From: CAJJDF01 sp965657945
Lineage (GTDB): Bacteria; Bacteroidota; Bacteroidia; Flavobacteriales_D; CAJJDF01
NCBI GenBank assembly: GCA_965657945.1
Contig: CBFHPW010000004.1
Span: 62,001-126,000 of the forward strand
DNA length: 64,000 nt
Reading direction: 5' to 3'
The first letter of the stretch is position 1. The number at the start of each line of letters is the position of its first letter. Below the pieces are notes generated by a model. It was not told the origin of the DNA, ran no database searches, and saw only the letters and a program-made list of their open reading frames with translations. Position numbers and translations under genes: made by a program. Of the stretch, positions 52,042-60,514 are shown piece after piece.

Positions 52042-52851
52042 TTACTGGATTAATATATTTTGGAAAGCGGCAGAATCGCCCGAAAAAACATTAAAGTCTA
52101 CAGGGTAGTTTATTCCCGAAACTTTGCCCTTGTCGTTGTGTTGCCAAAAACTCCATTTCTTGTGGTTTGGAGTTTCTTTGTAGTAATGAGCAATCCATAA
52201 AGGGTAATCCTGAAAGGTTGTATCAAAATTTAGTTTATAAAAGTCATGGTAGGTATAGATAATGGGTTTTGTTCCATAATGATTTTCAAGTTGTTTGGCA
52301 AAAATCAACAATCCTTCCATAAGTCGTTTTGGGGAGACACCTCCCAATTCCTCAATATCTATTACTGGAGGTAAATCACCCGCCTGGAGCTTTACGTTTC
52401 TAATAAAATGATTTGCTTGAGCTATTCCTTTAAGGTCTGGATTGAAATAATGATAGGCACCTCGAACAATATCGTTCCGCTTTGAATTTCGCCAATTTTC
52501 TTTGAATCGCTTGTCCAAAAATGAAATACCTTCGGTTGCCTTTATAAACGTAAATTGAAGGGTTACATCTTCATCTTTCATGTTCCTCACCATTTGCCAA
52601 TTAATAGACCCTTGATGATGCGAAACATCTATTCCATTGATTTTATATTGTGTAGGTAGTTTGATTCCAAATTCATCATACACTTTGTAATGAATTGGAA
52701 AGAGAGATTTCCATAAAAGCTGAAAGGAATAATATTCATTTGCCACATAAATTGTAGTTCCCACGATCCAAATTCCAATGAACAACGAAAAAAAACGAGA
52801 AGTAATTAGTCGTTTGTGTTTTTTAATCTTTTTTTTCTTCAAATTTATCAA
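52042..52851 (-). CDS. Glycoside hydrolase family 25 lysozyme, membrane-anchored
   Basis: The 269-residue protein has a very basic N-terminus, one transmembrane helix (about residues 20-36) and a GH25 domain. GIDVSHHQG contains Asp75, and PPVIDIEELGG contains Asp165 and Glu167; KATEGISF and GAYHYF are also typical. It is a muramidase that cuts peptidoglycan, tethered to the inner membrane facing the periplasm. No ATG precedes the domain in frame, so the start must be a TTG (52851, or the next TTG at 52842). The exact start is uncertain. Confidence 0.83.
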   Translation of the reverse strand: MINLKKKKIKKHKRLITSRFFSLFIGIWIVGTTIYVANEYYSFQLLWKSLFPIHYKVYDEFGIKLPTQYKINGIDVSHHQGSINWQMVRNMKDEDVTLQFTFIKATEGISFLDKRFKENWRNSKRNDIVRGAYHYFNPDLKGIAQANHFIRNVKLQAGDLPPVIDIEELGGVSPKRLMEGLLIFAKQLENHYGTKPIIYTYHDFYKLNFDTTFQDYPLWIAHYYKETPNHKKWSFWQHNDKGKVSGINYPVDFNVFSGDSAAFQNILIQ

Positions 52852-53007
52852 TTATTTATGTCAGTAAAAATTAGTTTAAAATATTGTAAAACAATTTTTT
52901 AATTAAATATATGCATGGATTATATGTCATATTATTGTGGAAACAAACTTTCTTGTCATATCCGTAATTGCGAATTTTGAAACATCAATAACACAAAAAC
53001 TAAAGTT

Positions 53008-54132
53008 ATGAAAACAATTAAAAAAACAATACTCGCAATTGCATTATTCACAGCAAATTTATCTTTTGGTCAAGATCAAATTAAACCTACCTGCACGGTA
53101 TTAAATATCCAAGTAAAAGGAGATCAAATGATTTCATCATCTGAAGCCGGAAATATTACAAGACACTTGATGAACAAATTAAGTGTATATACGATTACTT
53201 ACGACCAAGATATTAATTATGCACTTACCCAAGAAAGTTCGGACTTGGGAAAAAAATTATCTTATGATTGTTATAGCATCCAATGCTTAGGGGAAGTCGG
53301 TAAATTATTGAATTCTAATAAAATGTTAAGTGGTTATGTCGAGAGAATTAGAGGAAATATTATTATTTCATTCAGAGAATTTGATGTGGCTTCTTCTAAA
53401 ATTACAAACTCCATTTCAAGAGAATACAAAGATATTCCTACAGAATTAAAAAACATGGTATTACTTTCTCTTCAAGAAATGTATGGGGTTGAAAGAGAGA
53501 AACAATTAATTGAATATTTGACTCAAATTAATAGTCGTGAGGGAGTTCCAAACAATCCGGATGTAAAGAGACTGAATCATTCTGGCGTAAGAATGGGAGT
53601 CGTTCATATTTTGGGTGACAATGGTGATATTCTTAAGAAACCAACGGGTCAAGGTGGATATGATGCTTCGGCTACTTTGTTTCAATTTGGTTACCAATTC
53701 GAAACTCAATATTTGAATCAAGGAAGAGTACAAGGGTTGTTCGAATTTATCCCGACCATTACTGGGCTTGAGCAAGGTTTGTTCTTGCCTTCTTTGACCG
53801 TTTTGCACGGATTGAGAGATAATAAATCAGGACTAGAATTTGCATTTGGACCAACATTCGGTGTGTCGCGAGTAGCCAAAGGCTATTTTGATGAAGGAGA
53901 ATGGAAACTAAGAACTGACTGGGAGGTTGAAGGAGTAAATCCAAATCCGATAGTATCAAGATTGGACAGCAGAGGAAATGTTGTGCTGAACGCTGGCTTC
54001 TTGTTTGGTGTAGGGTTTAGCTTCAAGAGTGGAGACTTAAATATTCCAGTAAACCTGTTTACGGTGATGCAGAAGAAAAGTTTTAGGGTTGGAATTTCTT
54101 TTGGATTCAATGCTAAAGGAAACAGTAAATAA
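53008..54132 (+). CDS. Secreted protein with CsgG/FlgO-like N-terminus
   Basis: I do not recognise this 374-residue protein as a known family. It has a signal peptide ending LSFGQ. The segment CYSIQCLGEVGKLLNSNKML near residue 90 resembles the C-x4-C-x3-G-x-LL-x-ADK pattern of CsgG- or FlgO-like periplasmic domains that monitor or bind outer-membrane parts. The C-terminal 190 residues are beta-rich with glycine-aromatic patterns (FGYQFETQYL, FAFGPTFGVS, FLFGVGFSF) and could form a small barrel. It stands upstream of the broken CDP-alcohol transferase. Function unknown. Confidence 0.6.
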   Translation: MKTIKKTILAIALFTANLSFGQDQIKPTCTVLNIQVKGDQMISSSEAGNITRHLMNKLSVYTITYDQDINYALTQESSDLGKKLSYDCYSIQCLGEVGKLLNSNKMLSGYVERIRGNIIISFREFDVASSKITNSISREYKDIPTELKNMVLLSLQEMYGVEREKQLIEYLTQINSREGVPNNPDVKRLNHSGVRMGVVHILGDNGDILKKPTGQGGYDASATLFQFGYQFETQYLNQGRVQGLFEFIPTITGLEQGLFLPSLTVLHGLRDNKSGLEFAFGPTFGVSRVAKGYFDEGEWKLRTDWEVEGVNPNPIVSRLDSRGNVVLNAGFLFGVGFSFKSGDLNIPVNLFTVMQKKSFRVGISFGFNAKGNSK

Positions 54133-54210
54133 AGTGAATCATCTATTTATTCTCCTTCTTTTCTTTCATGTCATAGTTTACCTATTTCAGCTTAAGCAAC
54201 ACTCATAACT

Positions 54211-54713
54211 ATGAAATCAAAAAACATACCATTTTTACTTGTTTATTCCAGAGTAATTTTTGGGTTGATTATTGGAATAACAGCAGCTATCAATCCTGAA
54301 AATTCGGGGTTGATAATTGCATTTTTAATGCTATTGAGGCTTGTTTCAGATATTCTAGATGGAGTAATTGCTAGAAAACTAAAAGTGGATACCTTGCAAT
54401 TAAGAGTTTTGGATAGGCTCACTCATTCTATCTATTCATTGTGATTGGCTTGGAGGTTTTAGCTTATTTCATCTCATTTATTAAATATAAAAAATCAATT
54501 TCGACTCACACTTATTTAGCTAAAATTTGGAGTATTCTATTGTTCTTGTTCTTGTTAGAGCTAATTTTGACTCACAAAAGTTGTGTTTTATTTCAATTGG
54601 TTGTTTGGATTAGTGTAGTTTCACGAGTTGAAATTATGGGTATTATTCTGTATTCCAAAGAATCAAAAACTGATATCTCGTCTCTTTTCAAATTAAAAAA
54701 TATAAAAAGATAA
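54211..54713 (+). pseudogene. CDP-alcohol phosphatidyltransferase, frameshifted
   Basis: Two frames make one protein. The first (54211-54444) has a hydrophobic helix and the CDP-alcohol motif start, SDILDGVIARK, then stops. The second continues from about 54417 in the -1 frame, with hydrophobic helices, STHTYLAKIW and SRVEIMGIIL, ending at 54713. Inserting one base between about 54411 and 54440 rejoins them. The glycine and last aspartate of the D-x2-D-G-x2-A-R-x8-G-x3-D-x3-D motif read Leu and His here, so the enzyme may be inactive even when repaired. The family makes phospholipids from CDP-diacylglycerol or CDP-alcohols. Confidence 0.68.
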
Positions 54714-54715
54714 TT

Positions 54716-55294
54716 ATGAAACGAATTATTCTAGTTGTTTGCTTTTTAGGTGCAAAATTTTCGAGTTATTCTCAAATTAAAGAATGGATTTATACGGCAA
54801 ATTTAGCCCCCATGCTTACTTATAAATCTACCCCACCTGTCTTCAATGGTATGGACACAGTATCAATTCATACTTTAGGCGCAACAATTAGTTTGACAAA
54901 CGGTGAATTTGACATGCTCGACTGGAATGGTGTTCCAATAACTACTCAATGGCAATATCTTTCAATTCCATTTGTTGGTTTTGAATACAATGTAGCCAAC
55001 ACCAAAGGAAGAGGGCAACTTTATAAACCAAAAGATGGAGCTTTTCCAATCATGTTAAGTATTGGCGTAACTGGCGGGTATGGCGGAAGTTTTTTGATTT
55101 TTCCAGTTGGAGTGAATGGCACTGCCGGTTTGTCTACAGACTTTTCTGATCTTTACTTCAAATACGGTATCGGATACGAAATGTGGGGATTTTCCTTAGG
55201 AATGGGTGGTTACTTGAATCTCACCAACAACAATAATTCTTTTTACAAAACGGAACCAGGATTGGAATTGCGATACATATGGAATTGGAATTAA
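54716..55294 (+). CDS. Small secreted outer-membrane-like protein, unknown
   Basis: The 192-residue protein has a signal peptide ending in SSYSQ and a beta-rich mature part with glycine-aromatic alternation (LSIGVTGGYGGSFLIFPVGVNG, YGIGYEMWGFSLGMGGYLNL). It ends with ELRYIWNWN, a C-terminal strand ending in aromatics, as in small outer-membrane barrels. I do not recognise the family. It starts 2 bp after the broken CDP-alcohol transferase frame and ends 1 bp before the convergent uup stop. Confidence 0.6.
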   Translation: MKRIILVVCFLGAKFSSYSQIKEWIYTANLAPMLTYKSTPPVFNGMDTVSIHTLGATISLTNGEFDMLDWNGVPITTQWQYLSIPFVGFEYNVANTKGRGQLYKPKDGAFPIMLSIGVTGGYGGSFLIFPVGVNGTAGLSTDFSDLYFKYGIGYEMWGFSLGMGGYLNLTNNNNSFYKTEPGLELRYIWNWN

Positions 55295-55295
55295 G

Positions 55296-57197
55296 CTATT
55301 CTCCTTCCATCATTTCAGCAATCTCTAGCCAAAGCATTGATTTTTCATCTAAAATCTCTCCCGTATCCCTGAGTTCATCAGCAAGATTTTGAAGGTCTTC
55401 TGGAGACAAATCTGGATTGTACATTTTTTCAGTGATTTCCTTTTTCTTTCTTTCTAATTTTGCAATTTGATCTTCGAGTTTCATAAACTCTTTTCGCTTG
55501 TTATTGCTAATAGCAGGCCTTGTTTTGTATTCTTTTTTTTCTGTAGTCAGACTTTCAGAAACATCATATTTTTCGGTCTTCTCCCCTTTTTCTTCTCTTT
55601 TTTCTATTCTCTGGAGCTCGTTATCTGCCATCAATAACTCTCTGTATTTTGTGTAGTTTCCAAGAATATCTTTGATTTGTCCCGCACCTTTAAAATAAAA
55701 TATATGGTCACAAACTTTATCAATAAAATACCTGTCGTGAGAAATCACTATCAAACAACCTTGAAATAAATCCAAAAAGTTTTCGAGAGCTTGAATGGTG
55801 TATATATCCAAATCATTAGTCGGCTCATCCAGAATTAAAAAATTCGGATTTTCCAGGAGAATAGTTAACAAATAAAGTCGTTTTTTTTCTCCTCCACTAA
55901 GTAACTCTACATGCTGATAATGCATGTTTTTAGGAAAAAAGAATTTCTCCAATAATTGCAAAGCAGTGATTGATTTTCCCTTCTCCAAAGGAATGGATTC
56001 CGCAATATCTTTTACCACTTCAATCACCTTCTTTCCTGGCTTAAAAGCCATTCCTTTTTGGTTGTAGTACCCAAATTTCACCGTGTCTCCGGTTACTATT
56101 TTTCCTGAATCTGGAGCCAATTCATCCATGATCATAGTAATAAAAGTGGTCTTCCCTACCCCATTTTTACCAACAATTCCAATTTTCTCGCTTCGCTTAA
56201 AGTTGTAACTGAATTTGTCCAGCATTTTGTTATCCCCAAAACTTTTTGATACATTATGAAACTCTAATATCTTAGTCCCCAAACGAGTAGAAAGCACTTT
56301 TAGCTCAAGCGTAGAATTGTCAATTTTCTTTGTAGCCGCCTCTTTTACGGCATCAAAAGCATCAATTCTAGCCTTTTGTTTAGTTCCACGAGCTTTTGGT
56401 TGCCTTCTAAGCCACTCCAGCTCCTTTTTCATCAAGTTTTTTGCCTTATCTATCGTGGTTTGGTCGCTCGCAAATCTCTCAGCCCTTTTGTCCAAGTAAT
56501 AGGAGTAGTTTCCTTTGTATTTGTAACAGGCTCCTCCGTCCAGTTCTATAATATCGGAACAAATACTTTCAAGGAAATATCTGTCGTGGGTAACCATGAA
56601 AAGTGTCAGGTTTTTTTGAGACAGGTATTCTTCCAACCATTCAATCATATCTAGGTCTAGATGGTTGGTGGGCTCATCCAAAATGAGCACATCCGGATCG
56701 TTCAACAACACTTTGGCTAACGCAAGCCTTTTGTGCTCACCTCCCGACATTTTTTTAACACTTCTTTCGAAGTCGTGGTGACCCAAAACCGAGAGGATTT
56801 TTTGAGCTTGCTGTTCTGCATCCCAACCACCAATTCGATTCATTTCGTCCATTGCTTCTTGAAAAGCATCTGATGCGGGATCGTTTAAGGCCAGTTCTTC
56901 ATATTGCTGAACAATTCGAAACTTAGGCGAATCAAAAATATAATCTTTTATTGTTTCGTACTTGTCAAACGAATCCGCCTGATCCAAAAAACCAACTGTT
57001 GTATCATTTCTCATGATTACCTGTCCAGTATCAGGCGATTCAATTCCTTTTATAATTTTGAGTAAAGTAGATTTTCCAGTACCGTTTTTTGCAACCAATG
57101 CAATTTTGTCTCCTTTGTCGATTCCAAAGGTTACTTCTTCAAATAATATTTTTATTCCGTAGGATTTGGAAACGTTTTCTATTGAGATATAATTCAT
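55296..57197 (-). CDS. uup: ABC-F family ATPase, Uup-like
   Basis: The 633-residue protein has two ABC ATPase domains with no membrane part. The first has Walker A AKNGTGKST (36-44) and signature MSGGEHKR; the second has GKNGVGKTT and LSGGEKKR. A linker of about 80 residues rich in lysine and arginine lies between them, and a C-terminal coiled coil (about residues 560-633, LEDQIAKLERKKKEITEK) is the Uup mark. ABC-F proteins bind ribosomes; Uup also affects transposon excision and DNA junctions. The start is 2 bp after the lysC stop, so the two are cotranscribed. Confidence 0.86.
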   Translation of the reverse strand: MNYISIENVSKSYGIKILFEEVTFGIDKGDKIALVAKNGTGKSTLLKIIKGIESPDTGQVIMRNDTTVGFLDQADSFDKYETIKDYIFDSPKFRIVQQYEELALNDPASDAFQEAMDEMNRIGGWDAEQQAQKILSVLGHHDFERSVKKMSGGEHKRLALAKVLLNDPDVLILDEPTNHLDLDMIEWLEEYLSQKNLTLFMVTHDRYFLESICSDIIELDGGACYKYKGNYSYYLDKRAERFASDQTTIDKAKNLMKKELEWLRRQPKARGTKQKARIDAFDAVKEAATKKIDNSTLELKVLSTRLGTKILEFHNVSKSFGDNKMLDKFSYNFKRSEKIGIVGKNGVGKTTFITMIMDELAPDSGKIVTGDTVKFGYYNQKGMAFKPGKKVIEVVKDIAESIPLEKGKSITALQLLEKFFFPKNMHYQHVELLSGGEKKRLYLLTILLENPNFLILDEPTNDLDIYTIQALENFLDLFQGCLIVISHDRYFIDKVCDHIFYFKGAGQIKDILGNYTKYRELLMADNELQRIEKREEKGEKTEKYDVSESLTTEKKEYKTRPAISNNKRKEFMKLEDQIAKLERKKKEITEKMYNPDLSPEDLQNLADELRDTGEILDEKSMLWLEIAEMMEGE

Positions 57198-57199
57198 AA

Positions 57200-58447
57200 C
57201 TACCTTAATACGAACCGAGCTGAGTTCCTAGATTTTTGCTCAAGAAGAAGAGTTTTGTTTGCCGTCATGGCATCCAGAATATCTTCATTGTAATGTCTTA
57301 TTGTCAGCAAAGTGACATCAGCATTGTAGCGAACATCAAATGTTCCTTTCAGGAGCATGAAGAGTTGTTCAACTTTGTTTTTCGTGTTTTCGAAACAAAC
57401 AGAAAAACTTAACGCAGAATTTTGAATCAAATTCACTTTGATTTTAGACTCAGCAAGTTTGGCAAAGATAAAACTTAGATTGTCTTCAGCAATAAAAGAA
57501 AAGTCTTTGGGAGAAATAGATACCAATATTTGATTTTCGATAAAAATATAAGAAGGAACCAGAGCGTCATAATTCATAGATTTTTGAACCACAGTTCCCT
57601 CCTGTTCTGGATGAATGAATGATTTAACGTACAAAGGAATCATTCTGTTTTCCAGAGGTTTAATTGTCTTTGGATGAATTATCGTTGCTCCGTAATAACT
57701 CAATTCAATTGCTTCTCGGTAACTCATCTTGTCAATTTTGCTCGCTTCAGGAAAGTGTTTTGGGTCTGCGTTTAATACTCCTGCCACGTCTTTCCAAATG
57801 GTTACACTCTCAGCCTTTGTACAATATCCAAAAATAGCAGCAGTAAAATCTGAACCTTCACGACCCAAACTTGTCATTCTGCCAGAGGAATCACTACCGA
57901 TAAATCCTTGTGAAATAAGAATCGAGTCACCATTTTCTGTTTGGATATTTTTTTCTGTTAACTTCCAGTCCACAGTTGCTTGTCTGAAGTCAGAGTTTGT
58001 TTTTATTAATTTTCGTGCATCTACCCATCGATTTTTTATCTCTCCTTGGGTTAAAAAGTGACTGACAATGGTGGTTGAAATTAATTCTCCAAACCCAATG
58101 ATTGAATCGTACGATTCATCATAATTATCCTTTGGAGATGACTTTATCACCTCTTCTAATTGAAAAAACAATTCATTTACATCTACATAAACTTGGTGAC
58201 CTTTATCTGGAAATAAATCCCAAATAATTTCATTGTGAAAGTCTACAATTGAATGGAGACTTTCGTTTAAATTTTCAGGACTGTAACAAAAGGAATTGAT
58301 TAACCATTCAAAAGCATTGGTCATTTTGCCCATGGCAGAAACAATCACTATAAGCTGCTCTGATTTATGCATCGAGATGATGCTCGCCAAGTTTCTGACA
58401 GAATTAGCATCTTTTACAGATGCTCCCCCAAACTTAAATACTTTCAT
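57200..58447 (-). CDS. lysC: Aspartate kinase
   Basis: The 415-residue monofunctional aspartokinase begins with MKVFKFGGASVKD, which holds the ATP-binding KFGG. It has SLGREGSDFTAA near residue 195 and an ACT-like C-terminus from about 300. It phosphorylates aspartate at the head of the lysine, threonine and methionine pathways; no homoserine dehydrogenase domain is fused. dapA and dapD lie 30 kb away. A TAACTTTG box ends 4 nt before its ATG. uup follows after 2 bp. Which end product inhibits it cannot be read from sequence. Confidence 0.9.
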   Translation of the reverse strand: MKVFKFGGASVKDANSVRNLASIISMHKSEQLIVIVSAMGKMTNAFEWLINSFCYSPENLNESLHSIVDFHNEIIWDLFPDKGHQVYVDVNELFFQLEEVIKSSPKDNYDESYDSIIGFGELISTTIVSHFLTQGEIKNRWVDARKLIKTNSDFRQATVDWKLTEKNIQTENGDSILISQGFIGSDSSGRMTSLGREGSDFTAAIFGYCTKAESVTIWKDVAGVLNADPKHFPEASKIDKMSYREAIELSYYGATIIHPKTIKPLENRMIPLYVKSFIHPEQEGTVVQKSMNYDALVPSYIFIENQILVSISPKDFSFIAEDNLSFIFAKLAESKIKVNLIQNSALSFSVCFENTKNKVEQLFMLLKGTFDVRYNADVTLLTIRHYNEDILDAMTANKTLLLEQKSRNSARFVLR

Positions 58448-58451
58448 AATC

Positions 58452-58459
58452 CAAAGTTA
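58452..58459 (-). promoter_or_regulatory. -7 box placed 4 nt before lysC
   Basis: The minus strand reads TAACTTTG, exact for TAnnTTTG, with GATT between it and the ATG. No TTG occurs at the usual -33 distance. Confidence 0.45.
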
Positions 58460-58483
58460 ATAGATACTTTATCTTTTGCATAA

Positions 58484-58516
58484 AAAAAGTGCTTGTGATA
58501 TTCACAAGCACTTTTT
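58484..58516 (-). terminator. Intrinsic terminator of the T9SS OB-fold gene
   Basis: A 15-bp perfect stem (AAAAAGTGCTTGTGA with TCACAAGCACTTTTT) closes a 3-nt loop, 24 bp beyond the stop of the minus-strand gene and just before lysC begins. Confidence 0.9.
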
Positions 58517-58539
58517 AAGAAATAAATCGTGGTTACTGA

Positions 58540-59928
58540 TTATTGCTTCACAAACCTTGTGAATCCAACTTTGTTGTTTGAAGTTACTTTGATGATGTAC
58601 ATACCATTTGTTAATTCAGACACATCAATTGTGTTGATATAGTTCAATGAAATACTTCTAATTATTTTTCCTTCTGCATTCATAATTTCAGCAGTTCCTA
58701 AATTTACTCCTTCAATTGTAAAGAAGTCTGAAACAGGGTTTGGAAATATAGATAATGTTAAGTCATTCGACTTTTCTTCCAAAGAAATAGTTGGAGACAA
58801 AGAAATATCTGTTGTATCTCTTGGCTCTAATTTGTATTCTCCAAAAGAATAATACATGATTCCAGTAACATCGTAGTTTGTTCCCATCATTGGAGTGTAA
58901 GCGTACATCAAGTCGTCAATCACTCCTGTATCAGTTGCATTCAATACATCCCATTCTCCAAAACCAGCAGAAGGGTTAACACAAGTAGCTCCTGTTAATT
59001 TAACTAGACATCCTTCGTATTGTTCGTCTTGCATTGTAGAAGAATTCAACATTGTAGCTGCAGGCAATGCGTTTCCAGTTGAGTTCACAATGATTGTATC
59101 GATATTTTTTATTTGAGTCAATCCAAAATATTCGGCTACCTCACCTTTAATGGTAATGTCGTCACCAACAGCAACTGAAGGAGAAGAAACAAAATTATAC
59201 ACGTAAATACCGTTCCATGCTCCCGTTCCATCTTGAAGAAAAAACTTACTACCATGCATACCTGTTACAATTCCTGAAGTTTCAACTAATGAATCTTTGT
59301 ATGGAGAATCTCCTGAAGCATCTGTTGTGAATTGAATGTCATAAATAGTTTTTGACAAATAAGTCGCAGGTGGTGGTGGTGGTGTTGTTCCTCCTAATTT
59401 CGTTATCACTACTGAATCTATACCAAGTCCTGATGAGTTTGTGTTTCTTATTGAAAACATAAATTGTCCTTCCAAACAAGTTGTTGGAACAGTAACGGTA
59501 TCCGCATGAGTTAAAAATGTTGTACCAGATGTAGTTGAAGGGCTTCTGTAATTTGTGTAAGTTCCCCAGCTATTGTTAGTCGCGTCCCAAAAATTAGCTC
59601 TTAAATCCATTGCACTGTCAGCTAAATACCAAATTTTTATTTCATAAGCTCCCGGAGTAACCATTAACGAATCTGTTGAATATCTTTTGTGTGATGAAGT
59701 TTGGTTAACTAACTGAGCCATATTTCCTCCACGGAATGCAGGATTTGAAACAGGCAAAAATTTTCCAACTGTACTTCCTCCAGACCCAATTGAGGTTTTT
59801 GAACCTGACCAGCCAGTCGATACTGTTCCAGTCCAAGTGTTGTGACCAAAGTCAGTTTGTGTTGCCACTTGTCCAATTGATAAATGTGCAGTAAAAGCTA
59901 CTGCGAGCAAAGTAATTATTTTTTTCAT
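58540..59928 (-). CDS. T9SS-exported protein with OB-fold-like domain
   Basis: The 462-residue protein has a signal peptide ending LSIGQ, an N-terminal beta-rich region (about 25-185), a proline run (TTPPPPPATY near 187), an OB-fold-like domain (about 195-370) and a T9SS type A sorting domain from about 388 (FPNPVSDFFTI). The OB-like part resembles the nucleic-acid-binding domains found beside extracellular nucleases (VETSGIVTGMHG, FFLQDGTGAWNGIYVYN). There is no nuclease domain here, so it may bind nucleic acid or sugar at the surface. A good promoter and a strong terminator bracket it. Confidence 0.78.
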   Translation of the reverse strand: MKKIITLLAVAFTAHLSIGQVATQTDFGHNTWTGTVSTGWSGSKTSIGSGGSTVGKFLPVSNPAFRGGNMAQLVNQTSSHKRYSTDSLMVTPGAYEIKIWYLADSAMDLRANFWDATNNSWGTYTNYRSPSTTSGTTFLTHADTVTVPTTCLEGQFMFSIRNTNSSGLGIDSVVITKLGGTTPPPPPATYLSKTIYDIQFTTDASGDSPYKDSLVETSGIVTGMHGSKFFLQDGTGAWNGIYVYNFVSSPSVAVGDDITIKGEVAEYFGLTQIKNIDTIIVNSTGNALPAATMLNSSTMQDEQYEGCLVKLTGATCVNPSAGFGEWDVLNATDTGVIDDLMYAYTPMMGTNYDVTGIMYYSFGEYKLEPRDTTDISLSPTISLEEKSNDLTLSIFPNPVSDFFTIEGVNLGTAEIMNAEGKIIRSISLNYINTIDVSELTNGMYIIKVTSNNKVGFTRFVKQ

Positions 59929-59956
59929 AATTGTGTTTTGATTAATAATAATAATA

Positions 59957-59985
59957 CAAAGCTACAAACAATTATTTTAAGACAA
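59957..59985 (-). promoter_or_regulatory. Promoter of the T9SS OB-fold gene
   Basis: On the minus strand TTG (59985-59983), an 18-nt spacer, then TAGCTTTG (59964-59957). Both elements and the spacing fit the Bacteroidota consensus. The box ends 28 nt before the ATG. Confidence 0.65.
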
Positions 59986-59998
59986 TGTTACCACTGGG

Positions 59999-60514
59999 TT
60001 ATTTTACAAAAACTTTGGTCGCTCCTATTCCCTTATCTGACCAATGCTCATCCATGTATTCAATGTTAGGATAGCTATTAAGCAAGTATCTAACCTCTTC
60101 TCTTAGCCTTCCCTTCCCTACTCCGTGAACGATCACTAATTGGTTTGTTCCTCTCTCGATATGTTTGTCCAATTGTTTTTTACAATTATCCAATTGAAAC
60201 AAGACAATTTCATGATTTGCCATATGTCTGTGAGAATCCAACAAATTTTCCATATGCAAATCAATGACAGGAATTTGAGCTTGCTTGTTTCTTTTTTTAG
60301 CAAAAGGATTTTGTTTTACGTTTCTGTTTTCGAACGTTTCTATTTCTACATGATCAAAAGCAGATGGATGATAAAGGACTAATTCTTCCTCTCTTCGTAA
60401 TTGGTCGAACCCGTGTTCGTCCTCGATTATATATTCACCATTGATTTTTTTCTCAATAATGGTAAAAATACCTGTTTCGTCCAATAAAGTGACTTGATCT
60501 TTAATTTTGAGCAT
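59999..60514 (-). CDS. Smr domain protein
   Basis: The 171-residue protein has an N-terminal beta-rich part (1-60) and a C-terminal Smr domain with the LDLH-like motif PVIDLHMENL near residue 82 and VIVHGVGKGRLR near 127. GATKV comes near the end. Smr domains cut or bind nucleic acids and rescue stalled ribosomes. It overlaps the end of the upstream lytic transglycosylase gene by 14 bp. The N-terminal part resembles that of Bacteroidota DUF2027-Smr proteins but is shorter. Confidence 0.82.
   Translation of the reverse strand: MLKIKDQVTLLDETGIFTIIEKKINGEYIIEDEHGFDQLRREEELVLYHPSAFDHVEIETFENRNVKQNPFAKKRNKQAQIPVIDLHMENLLDSHRHMANHEIVLFQLDNCKKQLDKHIERGTNQLVIVHGVGKGRLREEVRYLLNSYPNIEYMDEHWSDKGIGATKVFVK

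Noticed and set aside
54441..54713. A separate 90-residue membrane protein
   Set aside because: It reads as the C-terminal half of the CDP-alcohol transferase with a GTG that is not a real start.
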